Source of the DNA: Torymus aiolomorphi
Taxonomy: Eukaryota; Arthropoda; Insecta; Hymenoptera; Torymidae
Direction: 5' to 3'
Length of the DNA stretch: 64,000 bases
Assembly: GCA_036365515.1 (NCBI GenBank)
Contig: CM070876.1
Coordinates: 173,687,978-173,751,977, forward strand
Part shown: one piece after another, positions 24,850 to 36,990 of the stretch
Numbering within the stretch: position 1 is the stretch's first letter
Layout of the letters: each line of letters begins with the position of its first letter
The notes under the pieces: generated by a model
What the model was told of the DNA's origin: nothing
What the model saw: only the letters and a program-made list of their open reading frames with translations
The model's database searches: none
Position numbers and translations under genes: made by a program

Positions 24850-25264
24850 GGGGGTCCGAAAGTCAATTAAAAATTCAAATTTCGCGCCACAATATAGCAG
24901 ACGAAAAAATAAGTAATTTGCCCATAACAAATAGTAAAAACAATATTACGGAAAACCAGGACTGCATTGCCCTCCGTTACATTATTATCTATCATTTAAC
25001 AAAATTTGAAGTTTCTATATAAATATTTCGCTGAATGGCATTTGAATTACTTGATTTTGAGACATTATTCAAATGCCATTCAGCGAAATATTTATATAGA
25101 AACTTCAAACTTTGTAAAATGATAGATAATAATGTAACGGAGGGCAATGCAGTCCTGGTTTTCCGTAATATTGTTTTTACTATTTGTTATAGGCAAATTA
25201 TTTATTTTTTCGTCTGCTATATTGTGGCGCGAAATTTGAATTTTTAATTGACTTTCGGACCCCC
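24850..25264. mobile_element. TTAA-flanked foldback MITE 1
   Basis: Flanked by TTAA (24846-24849 and 25265-25268). The termini are GGGGGTCCGAAAGTC and its complement. The arms pair for nearly the whole length around a short loop near 25057. TTAA duplication is the hallmark of piggyBac-type cut-and-paste, so it is a plausible piggyBac-mobilised MITE. Confidence 0.87.
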
Positions 25265-25268
25265 TTAA

Positions 25269-26650
25269 GACAAAATAGAAATACCCAGTGAAAATGTGAA
25301 AATGAAGATTTTTTTAAAATATTTTTTTCAGGTGAACTAGAAAAAATTGTATAAAACATAAAAATGAGATTGTATCTTTTATTATACTTTCAATAAAAAT
25401 ATTTTGGTACATAAAAAATTTTTTTCGTATCCCTAGAAAACCCCCTGGCACCGCGAAAATGCTGTGCGTATTTTTTTTCCTATAAAACTAAGATACTGCA
25501 TCGAAGATTATTTGATTTTTTTTAAATTATCAGCGATGCAGTTCAGCAGTATTTTCCAGAATTTTTCGAGTCCCCTAATGCTGTACTTACGCTGGTGTTA
25601 ATTTCGATGTAATAAAAAAAAGTACTACCCACAGAGCATCTTGGGCGTTGGTAAAGAAAGAGCGATAAATCGTCAAACGCAGTTGTGGAGTCGCCCGAGT
25701 TCTGGAATTCCTACGAATTTATGAAGCATTCTGCGACCTGCGACGAGAGTGCGTGCATATTACTGTATATAGCGGACCCACCTTCAGTCCGCCTTTCATC
25801 GCGTCTACTATGATAATGGCTTAAGTCATTTGTGCACTTTACAGTAGCTAGTGCTGTTGCTTGCGTCAACTCTCTACCGCGATTAAATTATATACCATCG
25901 ACAGAGTATAGTGTGCCAACACAGCGCATATTGGCATTATATTGTGATAAGCGATAATTAAGATAAATCATTCAATTAATATAGTTTTTACATCGAACTT
26001 TTTTTTAACTTGAAGCACAAATGTGGGTACGCCTTAAAAAGAGAGAGCATTCTTCTATACTAAGCTGGACAACCGACGCATTCGACAGCCTCCATTTTAC
26101 CATTGTCGCTGCCAGGCTACGCTTACTCGCAATTTCTTCTTGCTCATATATTTTTCCTGCTGCTTCACATAAGGCTGATTTTGGTGATTTCATTTCGTAA
26201 GTACGCATGTAATTTACAATAAAGATTATTCAATTAATTTTTTCATCGGTACGTATACGAGCAGACGTTTAACGATAAATGTTATGTGCTTTCTATGAAA
26301 AGAATTAATATAATAATAGATAATATATAGGTTGATATTTTTCTTCTGTTCTGGGAAAATAGTGTTTGTATTGAAAATAATTAGAAGTCTATCACTGAAA
26401 GTACTGAAACGGCAGCGGTGCTCGATTTTCTCTTTTCACGGCCCCTCCATTGTCGGCATAACCGTTCCCCCATTTTCGGGAGAAAAATTACTCCGCGGTA
26501 CTTAGGTGAAATAGTTGCCGCATATCAGGGAGAAAAACAACACTTGGGAAAAAGAAAACAATTGCGCCGCGTAGAGAAGCTGTGGGTTTGTGTTCATTAT
26601 TTATATAGATTATATTTAAAATCATTTCGTGTTCTGAAATTACTGTCTGT
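25269..26650. other. No recognised gene
   Basis: The block 25620-25930 is relatively GC-rich with a TATATA motif near 25775 and could be an LTR or promoter remnant. A minus-strand frame of 67 codons (26208-26005) is uncharacterised. The segment 26440-26510, with CATTTTCGGGAGAAAAATTA, has an imperfect inverted counterpart at 30108-30160, hinting at an older, larger foldback. Confidence 0.3.
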
Positions 26651-26654
26651 GACT

Positions 26655-27635
26655 ATTGGGATCGGAAATGTAGACATCAGCGCGCTCTCGCGACTGTTAG
26701 TGTAAGCTGTGGGACAATGCTCTATGACTACGATATAAGCCGCGCCGCCGTGGCGGCTGCTGTGGCAGAGAGTTTCGTCTCTGATCCGCCGTTTGCCACA
26801 GGACGCTTCCGTCGTTCGATAGCTCGTGGCACTTTTGCACAATCGTTTGCCCAACACTGACGATGTTGATATAGGTGATAGGTCTATTTGTTTATTTTCA
26901 TTGTATATATATGTACACACAGAGTCGCGCCTTCTGCTGCAAAATAAGTTCTGCTCTAAAATTAATTTATTTATTTCAGTATAGATCAAAATAATAATAT
27001 TAATATATACACATCAGGTAAATGTTAAAATGAATTTTAATCTTGTCTTTTTTCTTTCGCTATCTGTTGTAAATAATAATAATCACCATCATTATTATTA
27101 TTGTTAAAAAATTTCATTTCAAAATAAATTTAATACTAACCAATATAAAAAAAATCTTCATACTTGAAGTGAATCGAACAGACACATGAACTAGGGGTTA
27201 CAACTTCTTTATTAACAGCTTCCATCTATAATTCTCGGAGCTGTTTTTTTTCTATTTTTCCAAATTGATTTTTCAAGAAAGTGTATTTACTTACATGAGG
27301 AAATTTATGAAATGAGAGCTCTTGTGCATTACACGGCCGATTATTGCACCCATTCACGCAGCAAATTAATCTGCTTTTTCGCGGAATTTCAGTAGAAAGC
27401 ATTGCGATGACATCTGTTTTATTAAATGTTTAAAAATAGTATTTTTATTAATCGTAACCAAATGTAACCAAATGTTATGTTTGGATGTATGTTTACAAAC
27501 TGTCAGAAATCGGAGCAATGAAAGTTGAAATTTGAATCGAATATTCGAATGTCATATGGAGCATTGTCCCACAGCTTACATTATCAATCGCGAGAGCGCA
27601 CTGACGTCTACATTTCCGATCCCAATATAATAAAT
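26655..27635. mobile_element. Inverted-repeat element, ~980 bp
   Basis: Arms of about 75 bp pair 26655-26735 with 27555-27635. They share TTGGGATCGGAAATGTAGAC and GTAAGCTGTGGGACAATGCT with several mismatches. The interior has no credible ORF. Confidence 0.65.
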
Positions 27636-27977
27636 GCACAATACATTTAGACTTTGCAATACAACATTGATGCAATTAAATAGCAGGGCGTTTTATAGAT
27701 TATGATTTTACATGCTTTATTTCCGATGGAAAAAGACAATTTATTTACACGGAGAAAAAAAATAACGTTTCTACTGCGCTCTCCCGTAACTTTAACTTGA
27801 GCTAGTTCAATAAGCGAGATTCAGTTGAATCAACATTATAGTTTCTCATGTTAAACGTTTGCTCACTTCTGGAGATCGCGGTGCGTCCTGTAGCAGCACA
27901 TTATCTGCTCCCCGGTCGAGAGAGTGCTATTGTGCTTGTGCGGTGTCCCTTGCCGTCGCTTAGTGAGTGTGCGGGCC
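27636..27977. other. No gene; isolated CACGGAGAAAA terminus
   Basis: TACACGGAGAAAAAAAATAA at about 27747 matches the termini of the TA-flanked family at 37964-38683. A matching right end was not located, perhaps because the hAT element at 27978 interrupted it. Confidence 0.4.
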
Positions 27978-28246
27978 CAGTGGTGGGTAAATGACGCGTA
28001 TAAACAATTTGCGACATCATACGCGTATGAATCATTGCGACGCGTATAATATGTTGCAATGATGTCGCAGACGTCGCTAACGTCGTAATGAATTAAAAAC
28101 GCGCGAAATTTAAAAATTAAATAAGTAAATATTTTAATAGAGTCCTTTGCTATATAGATTTATTGAAAAATAAATATAAAAAATTAAAATGACAAATCAA
28201 CTGTAATTAATTTGCTTTTCCCTAATGTTACACATTTTTCTATGAG

Positions 28247-28285
28247 TCTGAAGTTTGCAACGTTGGAATGAAACGAAAGAATTTT
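28247..28285 (+). repeat. Single end of a TCTGAAGTTTGCAACG-type MITE
   Basis: The stretch TCTGAAGTTTGCAACGTTGG then TGAAACGAAA matches the inverted termini of the element at 62162-62375. Only one end is seen here. Confidence 0.6.
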
Positions 28286-28394
28286 TTAAATTAATAGTAA
28301 TTAATATAACCTTGAAATAAGGGGAAAAATGAATGTAAGCGCCGTTCCTTGCGGTTCAGCTCTGGTCCATAATCCTGCTCCGTTCCTAAAACCT

Positions 28395-28880
28395 AAAACC
28401 TAAATAGGCGGGGGAGCGAGATCCGAGTAGAAAAGTAGAGTCGCGCAGATAGGCTACATGTAAAATTATCAATTAAATAATTCCTAAACCAAAATAGGCG
28501 GGGGAGGCGAGATCCAGGCAGAAAAGTGGAGGTGCGCAGATGGGCATCCGATAAAATTTTCAATATGATATTTCTTAAACCCCAAATAAGCAGGGAAAGC
28601 GAGATCCATGCAGAAAAGTGGTGGTGCGCAGACAGGCCACATATAAACTTATTAATCAAATAATTTCTATAAGGCCAAAATAGGCGGGGGAAGCCAGTTT
28701 CGTCCAGGAAAGTGAAGGTACGACGGCGGACAACAGATAGAGTTTTTAATAAGATATTTCTTAAACCCCAAATAGGCCGGGAATGCGAGATCTAGGCAGA
28801 AAAGTGGTGGTGCGTAAACAACTACATATAAAATTATCAATTAAATAATTTCGAAATCAAAATAGGCAGAGGAAGCGTGA
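28395..28880. repeat. ~93-bp minisatellite inside the hAT element
   Basis: About five or six diverged units, each with AAAATAGGCGGGGGA, a GCGAGATCC motif, GCAGAAAAGTGG and an AT-rich spacer. Further units lie inverted at 29095-29365. Runs of ~85 codons across it are artefacts of the repeat. Confidence 0.8.
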
Positions 28881-29399
28881 TCCACGCAGGAAAATATTGA
28901 AAGTGTCTCCTACTTTAAAAACTAATCACCAACCCGTGCTCTTTGTCTCTGGTTCACCCTTGCGCTCGTCCCCGAAACTTCTTTGGGTTTTGGGTTACTT
29001 TATATAAAGGGTTTATTTTTCTAGATCGTGTATTCCCACGTTCTTGCATAGAACCCTCTTTTCCTGCCTACCTAGAATCAGAAATTATTTGATTAATAAT
29101 TTTATATGTGGCCTGCCTGCGCACCTCCACTTTTCTGCGTGAATCTCGCTTCCCCTGCCTATTTGGGGCTTAAGAAATATCTTATTAAAAACTCTACCTG
29201 TTGTCCGCCAACGTATACCTTCACTTTTCTTGGCGAAACTGGCTTTCCCTGGCTATTTTGGTTTAGAATTTATTTAATTGATAATTTCATATATAACCTG
29301 TCTACGCGCCTTCACTTTTCTGCCTGGATTTCGCCTCCTCCGCCTATTTTGGTTTAGACTTATTTCATATCCCCCCCCCCCTCCCCAACGAAAGCTCTG

Positions 29400-29800
29400 G
29401 ATCTGCGCCTGATGCTGTCGAACATTGGATTAGTTTGTCAAGCATTGTCAATAAGCTGAATTGTAAAACAATAATGGAAGAAACTCTTACGAGAGTTTTC
29501 AATCCTATAGCAATAATAGCTGTAAATTTTGTTCATCCAACGTACAGAGGAAGAAATGCATTAACAATTCTTGATTTTGGAGCTAAATGGAAATCCCTTT
29601 CGTTATTGATAGATTGGATGAAGATGAAATGATAAGTTTTTTTGACTATCAAGATAACAGTGACATATTTGAAATATGGTCAAAAAAAATTATTCTTCTT
29701 ATCAAACGTTTTGGAACGCAACTGGAAAAAAGCACGCAAAACTAACTACTTACATTTGCCGTAAAATTATTGAGGATTCCAGCTTTTTCTGTAGATAAAA
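29400..29800 (+). pseudogene. hAT transposase C-terminal remnant
   Basis: The frame at 29435-29632 contains RVFNPIAIIAVNFVHPTYRG, resembling the ALAANxLHPxYRG block before the hAT dimerisation region. After a frameshift near 29630 a second frame includes KLLRIPAF, similar to the LLxIPASS segment of the C-terminal dimer domain. Stops and frameshifts show it is dead. Confidence 0.6.
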
Positions 29801-30101
29801 AAGTTAATATTGAGAGTAATTCAGAAAATACAAAAAATTTGAAACTTTTATTTATTAAAAATTAATGAATAAGTTTATTTAACATTATAAGTTTATTACT
29901 TATTATTAAATAACAATATGTAATTTAGTATAACGAATTACTTAATAAAAGTAGTTTTAATAGAATATTTCGAATTTTTCATTCATATGCGTATTATACG
30001 CGCGTATCAAATTCAACTGCGTTTGCGACGTTTGCGACACTGATTTGCGACGTGTCGTAAATACAATCTACGACATCGCGTATTATACTTACCCACCACT
30101 G

Positions 30102-30357
30102 TGTGCCATTCGAAGCAATTTTTCTCCCGAAAGTGGAGGAGAAATTATGCCGTCGCAAAGCACAACGGAAACGCCGACTCGCATGATACCAGAGATGATG
30201 ATACTTTGTACACCTTTCGGTAGAAATCCTCAACCGCAACCTTTTCAGTGATATAGAAGCTTTTATTCTTAGTAAATCACTTATGGGCTTGAATTGATAG
30301 TCGTCACTGAATATATTCAATACTCAAACTTCTAATATGGCGACAATGTTAATTAGT
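30102..30357. other. Flank between hAT relic and next palindrome
   Basis: The part 30108-30250 is weakly complementary to 26400-26515. No gene. Confidence 0.35.
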
Positions 30358-30928
30358 CCAGTAAAAGAAGGTCTGAAATCGACTTCTCGAGGCTGAAAAA
30401 ACACCCTGACAACGGTTTGTTGCTTGGGAGAACTACAAGAGATATAAAAAAGTCCCAAACAAAAGTTGTAGAGCGTAAAATTTTACATAAGGATGACCTG
30501 TCACTTTTTGGTTTTTGTTAAAATTAAGCTTGCCAATTTGCCATGAGTAGAAGCGAGCAAAAGTTGAACGAGGAGCACCGACCGGCTGCGACGAGCAAGC
30601 CCCGCCCCCTCGCTCTACTGCCACATCAAACCCAAACGTTCAACTGTTGCTCGTTTCTATCAGAAACAAAAAAGTGACAGGTCATCCTTATGTAAAATTT
30701 TACGATCTACGACTTTCGTTGAGAACGTTTTTCTATATCTGTTGTTGTTCTCACAAGCGACAAACCGTTTTCGGAGGTGGTTTTTTTTTTTTTTTTATTA
30801 AATTATGGGTGACGCCGGCGTTTTTAGAAGCTGCATTTTTTACCATCGTTTATAGACGGTGTGTTTTATCAAATATTCGAAATGCAGCCATTTCCATAAG
30901 AAGTCGATTTCAGACCTTCGTTTACTGG
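30358..30928. mobile_element. 570-bp foldback MITE
   Basis: The termini are CCAGTAAAAGAAGGTCTGAA and its imperfect complement ending TTTACTGG. A second paired block (GACAGGTCATCCTTATGTAA) lies near the centre at about 30480 and 30675. No ORF, and the target duplication is not clear. Confidence 0.77.
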
Positions 30929-30980
30929 CCTATAAATCTTACATAACTATATATTTAAACATTCGGGCTATAATTTACGA

Positions 30981-31260
<280 letters not shown>

Positions 31261-31691
31261 AGATACATTTGGAGATATAATTTCAAGAAAGAAAGTTTAT
31301 TAAATTTGGTTGAAGTTTGGGACAATGCATGCATTGGACAGTTCAAAATCTTTTCCAGGTATCAAAATAACAATGAAATTTGAAATTATTTCGTTGCATA
31401 AATTTTCCGCGTGTTCTTACGTTAATATTATTTCGTAAAATAAATACTTGTAAAAGAAAATCGTATTTTATTTCACAGTATTTTCACAAAAAAATTACGA
31501 AATATATAAAGTTATAAAAAAAACTCCCTTTTTTACTTTAAAATCTTCCTAATATTTTTGTGCTAAAACAAATCTCTTATAAGTAAAAATTAAAAAAGTT
31601 TTCAAATTACTGCTTGAGAAGTATTAAATTAAGTTTTATTTTTTTTTCAGTTTTTCTTTTCGTTACACTGTTATACTCACATCGACATAAG
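31261..31691. other. AT-rich, no gene; possible 5' flank of next gene
   Basis: No ORF or RNA feature is seen. It precedes the putative first exon at 31692. Confidence 0.35.
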
Positions 31692-34050
31692 ATGCCTAAT
31701 GTAAACTCGAAATATGTGGTACGTATAAAATATATTTAGTATAATAGACTAAATAATGCTGCTCAAAATATTTTGTCAAATACGATATTGAAACTTCCGA
31801 ACGAGCGTGATTGAGAATATAAAAGTATTGTTAATAAAAGCAATTCCGAAAAATGTTGACTACCAAAAATTAAAAATAAATTGTATAAAATTATAATACT
31901 CCATTCATTTTTTCGATTTTTGTATATACTTACAACATTTACTTGGCTTGAATTAATTGGGTAATAATATACATTTTGAAACTATATTGTGAAATAGCAT
32001 TTTTCGTCGGAGCGAAGCGAGGTTGACAATCACACTCGTGTGAGAATGATTTTTATCACCTGTATTGAATACGAATTTTGCCACCTTATGGGAATTGGAC
32101 AGGGATTTTGGCGCTCGTGTTACCCTTACTTACGTGAATTAACTTCTATCAACACTATTGCAATACATATAATATCGAATTGAAACAAGAAGTATTAGTC
32201 AGACGTATTTTTCTGCCTCTAATTGATCAACGTACACATGTTAATAACTTGAGCTTTTTGTTTAGAAATAAAAAACAAAGAACCGTACGCTTATTATAAA
32301 CCCTTTGAGAAACTAAATTACTGTGTGCCTCATTACGAACATTTGAAAAAACATGTGACTTTTATGTTTATCAGTAACGTTATATATACATCTTAATTTA
32401 TCGTGTCACTTCACGCAGATATTTTATTACGTGGTGCTTGTACTATTTTTCTCAACTCAGGCAAGAAATAGGGTTTTTTTTCACGCGTGAAAATAGAAGA
32501 GAAAATTTTGCATTTTGAGCGTATTTTATGAAAATCGTAAGAAATATCCATTTCTACCCTAAAACAGGTGAGAACTGAATATTTCTACCTCCCTTTAAGG
32601 AGGTATAGTTAATTGTGTATACATTTCAAATTATTTTGATTTTCAACTGTGTTGCGTACGACTCGAAATGCCAAATCCTCTCTCCTACACACTTAAAAAA
32701 CACCCTGTCATATCTTCGTTAAAAAAAAAAACGGTGTGTAACACGGGATTATTTTCTCCCACTTTTGCACAATGTATTATTTCACCATACCCGGGCCGAA
32801 AATACCTGTACATTCGCGTTTTTGAGCCAGGAACGTAAGGGTACTTTCGGCCAAAGTATGGTGAAATAGTATATTGTATGCCAAGGGCGTAAAGTGGGTC
32901 TTTTTAGACCGAGTGTGGGGTTGCAGTACGAATCGAAGGTGAGCTAGCACGAGCCGAAGGCGAGTGCGTTTGCGAACCAAAGACGAGTACTGTAACCACA
33001 CGAGGTTAAAAAACCCACTTAGCCCTTGGTGCACACCATATTTTTTGTACCGCAAGTATAGATTTTTGCGTTTTTTCAAAATATCGATGATTTTCTCAAA
33101 CAATCTTGAAAACTCCATTCAAAAACTACAGCGAGCGCTTTTCGATTTTTTACCGCCCGCTACTGCGAGCAGTGGGAGCTTGTCGATTTTTACCGACCGC
33201 TGGTCCACAAGCGGTCGCTTTCGGCTCTATTAATAGGTTCAAAAAACGCGAAAATCGTGCTTGTGGTACAAAAAAGTATTATTCGTGAAATGTCAAACAT
33301 GTAAAGTATGCTTTTAAATAGATATAAATCGAACAGAAAAAGGTGTCCACTACACCAGATACTAGATACGCCGCAAATGGTTAAAAGAAGTAAAATAATA
33401 AAAATTGACTATTCTGTGAATTTCAAAATATGAGGAGTCAGTTGAAGGGAAATATTAGTTGTATCATTTATCCTTGTATTTAAAAGGATATTTCTTTGAT
33501 TTGTTACTGCTTGCATATTTAGGAACAAGATGGTAAAGTTCTCCAGTCAGCAGCTTATATTGGAGAGTTTATTAGATACCTGCATGAAGAAACAGGATTT
33601 AAGAAGGAATCATTTACATCCATAGGAGTTTCAATGCATTTAAAAAAAACCGCTAAAACATTTTATCAATTAGACCTACAAGGAGAGGCGTTAAGACGCA
33701 CTATTTCATTAACAAAGATATTTACCGATGTAACAATAACAACGTATAAGAAAATTGAAGAAGCTGTAATAATATTTCTCGATATTTTGAGAAAAATAGC
33801 AGTATTCTTAGCTCAGACTTATATTGGCCGAGGAGCAATTTTTTTAGCATCTAGAATGGCTCCGGTGATGGCTGGATTCATTATTGCATTGTATTATGTC
33901 GCATACTTTGCGATTAATTATTTATCAAACGTAACTTTCCTGAAGTTAAAAGAGTGGATACTATCGTCTCTACGCAATGAAAAGACTCAGAAATGGTTTG
34001 ATAATGTATTCGGTACATTTGGAAGAACTATCATGGCGCCTTCAATCTGA
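31692..34050 (+). CDS. Unrecognised membrane protein (two-exon model)
   Basis: The strong part is exon 2 (33523-34050), open for 175 codons after a good acceptor (TTGCATATTTAG), with balanced amino-acid use unlike the repeat frames nearby. Its text runs from EQDGKVLQSAAYIGEFIRYL through a charged helical region to a hydrophobic segment, GAIFLASRMAPVMAGFIIAL and YYVAYFAINYL. It ends in a short polar tail, WFDNVFGTFGRTIMAPSI. This predicts one or two membrane spans near residues 115-150 of 184. Exon 1 (31692-31718, MPNVNSKYV then GTACGT) is a tentative phase-0 match across a 1.8-kb intron holding small palindromes. AATAAA-like signals follow near 34122 and 34198. I do not recognise the family. 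Confidence 0.55.
32783..32869. mobile_element. CCATACCCGGGCC-type inverted-repeat element (third copy)
   Basis: TTTCACCATACCCGGGCCGA and its imperfect complement flank the same TTCGCGTTTTTGAGCC core as the copies nested in the giant palindrome, with substitutions. It lies in the intron of the unrecognised membrane-protein gene. Confidence 0.75.
32880..33040. repeat. Imperfect palindrome, ~150 bp
   Basis: AAGGGCGTAAAGTGGGT near 32882 pairs with ACCCACTTAGCCCTT near 33012. The interior has short GAACCGAAGGCGAG-like repeats. It resembles, in design but not sequence, the palindrome at 40338-40425. Confidence 0.6.
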
Positions 34051-34364
34051 ATACCTGTCAAATTATAATAACGAACGTTATTGAATTGTATTGGAATTGG
34101 ATATAACTAAAAAATATAAGAATAAACTGCATTATCAGAAATTTTGACATACTTTTTGTACCTATACTTCTTTTGTACAACTACCGTTTTGTAACTAAAT
34201 AAAATAAATAATTCCAATTATACGTTTTAACATTAATATTAATTTTATGAATTTATGGTGTCATAGCACGTAAGTCAATTGAGAAAGTTGAGCACTGCTA
34301 TATAGATACGGTTGAAATTCGTATAACACTTGTCTCGGGAGCGCCCACGCGCTCTTTGATAACA
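34051..34364. other. 3' flank, no further gene
   Basis: AT-rich sequence with candidate poly(A) signals, and no ORF. Confidence 0.4.
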
Positions 34365-36517
34365 CAGCCCCACAAAAAAAGAAAAGGTTCTGTACTTTAG
34401 ATCGGACTATCATATCTCGGTGTATTTTGGCTCCCTAAGTATGATTCCAAGGTCAAAATTCGTCCATCACGTCTGAATTTGAAGATATCATTAGGTATAA
34501 GATTTTTGATATATCTTTAAAAAACAAAGAAAAAACAATTTTTTTGTTAATCTTTTCTACAAAACAATGTAGCATTGTTTGCGTCCTTCAAGACCAACTT
34601 TACACTATCCCTCTACAATTTTTTTCTCGGAGATCTGAATATGTAAATTTCGAGATAGAAATAATAGCGGGAGCCCGTCGTCCAAAAGTACAACCATTTT
34701 ATACAGCTTCATATTTTAGGATATGCATATTTGGCATGAATAGAAGCCAATCCTACGGTCGGCAAGCTGGGCGCTGGGACATGCGATGCCCACGCACTTC
34801 AGACCGTGTCGTAAAATCGAGTATCTTGAAAGCATTTTATATAATCTCAAACTGATAGCACGCGTTTATTATAATATTAATCACTCATAGACGAAGTCTG
34901 CAGGCCCGTATTTGGGACAAACGCGGTCGGCAGTGTACCAAACATGTCGAAAAATCGTATACCGTGCAACCATTTTATACAGCTTAAAACCTACTGCATT
35001 CGTTTCCTTATTTATTAAACTAAAAGAAAAAAGTCGTCAGCTGTCATGTTTTTGGGACACGGATAGTCGGCAGTGCCCGAACCGCGCGTACCACACCTCG
35101 ACGCGCGAACAATTTAGTATAAGCTGAGCCACCGTTTCCCAACCTGTATTTTATGTTGTTTAATTGTAGGGAATTGACGGGCATTAATAATATATTAAGA
35201 ATATTACCTTTAAAGTCTTATAAAATGGAAAAATGAAATAGCAAAAATCTATAAATCGCTACAAAATGAAAGAGAATTAAATTTGACAAAGAAAAAAAAT
35301 ATTTTTCCGAAAGATCTAAGCAAAAACAAAAGGAATAAGCATGACCTAGTATAAGCTAAGTCGCCGTCGAATTACTTCGGAGTCCAAATAAATACCATGG
35401 GTATCATTCACAGTACTATCGAAAGTTTACTGAGCTTTCCAAAAAACATAGAGAAGCTCTTCAACAAAAATGGTAAGACAAAATGAAATACAAAAACCTT
35501 TATTTAATGATACCATTAATAATCGATAGAATAATTATTCAGTTATTTATTTGTATTATTTTTTAATTTAAAATTTAAAGTTTATAATTCATAACTTGAT
35601 TTAAAGCAATTCTTACTGTGAAATTTATTATCTAAATTACATAATTTATTACAGCAACAAAAATACAGCAAAAATACAGCAAAATACAGCAGCAGATGAG
35701 CGGTTACTTCAGCCGCCATCCTCCAAAACAAGGTTAAACTATTTTAAATGATTTTGAATGTGATAAGCTCAAAGAAGCAGATACTAAAATAGTATACCAT
35801 GCGTGCAATCTTCAAATGGATGTAAATATCTTAAATATCGACTGGACGACTTTTTTCTTTTAGTTTAATAAATAAGGAAACGAATGCAGTAGGTTTTAAG
35901 CTGTATAAAATGGTTGCACGGTATACGATTTTTCGACATGTTTGGTACACTGCCGACCACGTTTGTCCCAAATACGGGCCTGCCGACTTCGTCTATGAGT
36001 GATTAATATTATAATAAACGCGTGCTATCAGTTTGAGATTATATAAAATGCTTTCAAGATACTCGATTTTACGACACGATCTGAAATGCGTGGGCATCGC
36101 ATGTCCCAGCGCCCAGCTTGCCGACCGTTTGGCTTCTAGTCATGCCAAATATGCATATACTAAAATATGAAGCTGTATAAAATAGTTGTACTTTTGGACG
36201 ACGGGCTCCCAGACTATTATTTCTATCTCGAAATTTACATATTCAAATCTCCGAGAAAAAAAATTGTAGAGGGATTGTGTAAAGTTGGTCTTGAAGAGCG
36301 CAAACAATGCTACACTGTTTTGTAGAAAAGATTAACAAAAAAACTGTTTTTACTTTGTTTTTTAAGATATCTCAAAAATCTTGTACCTAATGATATCGTC
36401 AAATTCAGACGTGGTGGGCGAATTCTGACCTTGGAATCATACTTAGGGGGCCAAAATACACCGAGATATGATAGTGCGATCTAAATTATAGAACCTTTTC
36501 TTTTTTTTGTGAGACTG
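34365..36517. mobile_element. 2.15-kb foldback element
   Basis: The ends CAGCCCCACAAAAAAAGAAA (34365) and the complement ending TTTGTGAGACTG (36517) pair. The arms continue for about 670 bp (34365-35038 with 35847-36517) at high identity. The loop of about 800 bp has no recognised gene. The CAG...CTG ends look hAT-like, but the flanking octamers TGATAACA and TACAATGG differ. Open frames across the arms (such as 34544-34855) lack domain support. Confidence 0.82.
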
Positions 36518-36883
36518 TACAATGGATGATAATAACATACTTCGATTTTGACGTTTCCATAGTCGAAATGGAAAATCCACATTTATATTTCTTAAATGTA
36601 TGAAATTCATTTTACAAATTTTGTATTTTTTCCACGATTTTATATACTTTTCTACGAAATTAGAATAAGTTGTTTAAGTTTTAACGGTTAAATAATAAAT
36701 CTCGGGGTACCTTAAGGAGGATTTAAATTTTTTTAAATATTTACATATGACATAAATCAAAATACATAAATAGGAATAAATAATGAATAACTCAAAGAGA
36801 ACTATGATTTTTACATATAATGATAAATAATTATATTTTTAAAATTGATACTTTAATTATATATAAAAGATGCATATAATTCG
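36518..36883. other. Intergenic AT-rich DNA
   Basis: Between the 2.15-kb foldback and the 3' end of the phosphomevalonate kinase gene. No gene seen. Confidence 0.4.
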
Positions 36884-36990
36884 TTTATTATTATACAAAT
36901 GTTTCTTATTAAAACTGTTAACTTACAGATAAGTATCTACAAGTTTTTTTCATCAAGATTACACTTGAATGAATTTACCTCACATAGTAT

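Larger units (their letters stand above)
27978..30101 (+). mobile_element. Decayed hAT-type element
   Basis: The termini are CAGTGGTGGGTAAATGACGCG-like on the left and GCG...TTACCCACCACTG on the right. The shared CAGTGGTGGGTAA is a typical hAT end. The flanking octamers TGCGGGCC and TGTGCCAT match poorly, so the target duplication has decayed or is absent. The right half holds transposase remnants and the left half a minisatellite. It is not functional. Confidence 0.72.

Noticed and set aside
26597..26989. 130-codon minus-strand frame
   Set aside because: It overlaps one arm of an inverted-repeat element, shows no domain, and the mirrored arm does not keep the frame.
34544..34855. 103-codon frame in the arm of the 2.15-kb foldback
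   Set aside because: It lies wholly in an inverted-repeat arm whose mirrored copy differs in ways that break the frame, and no domain is recognisable.
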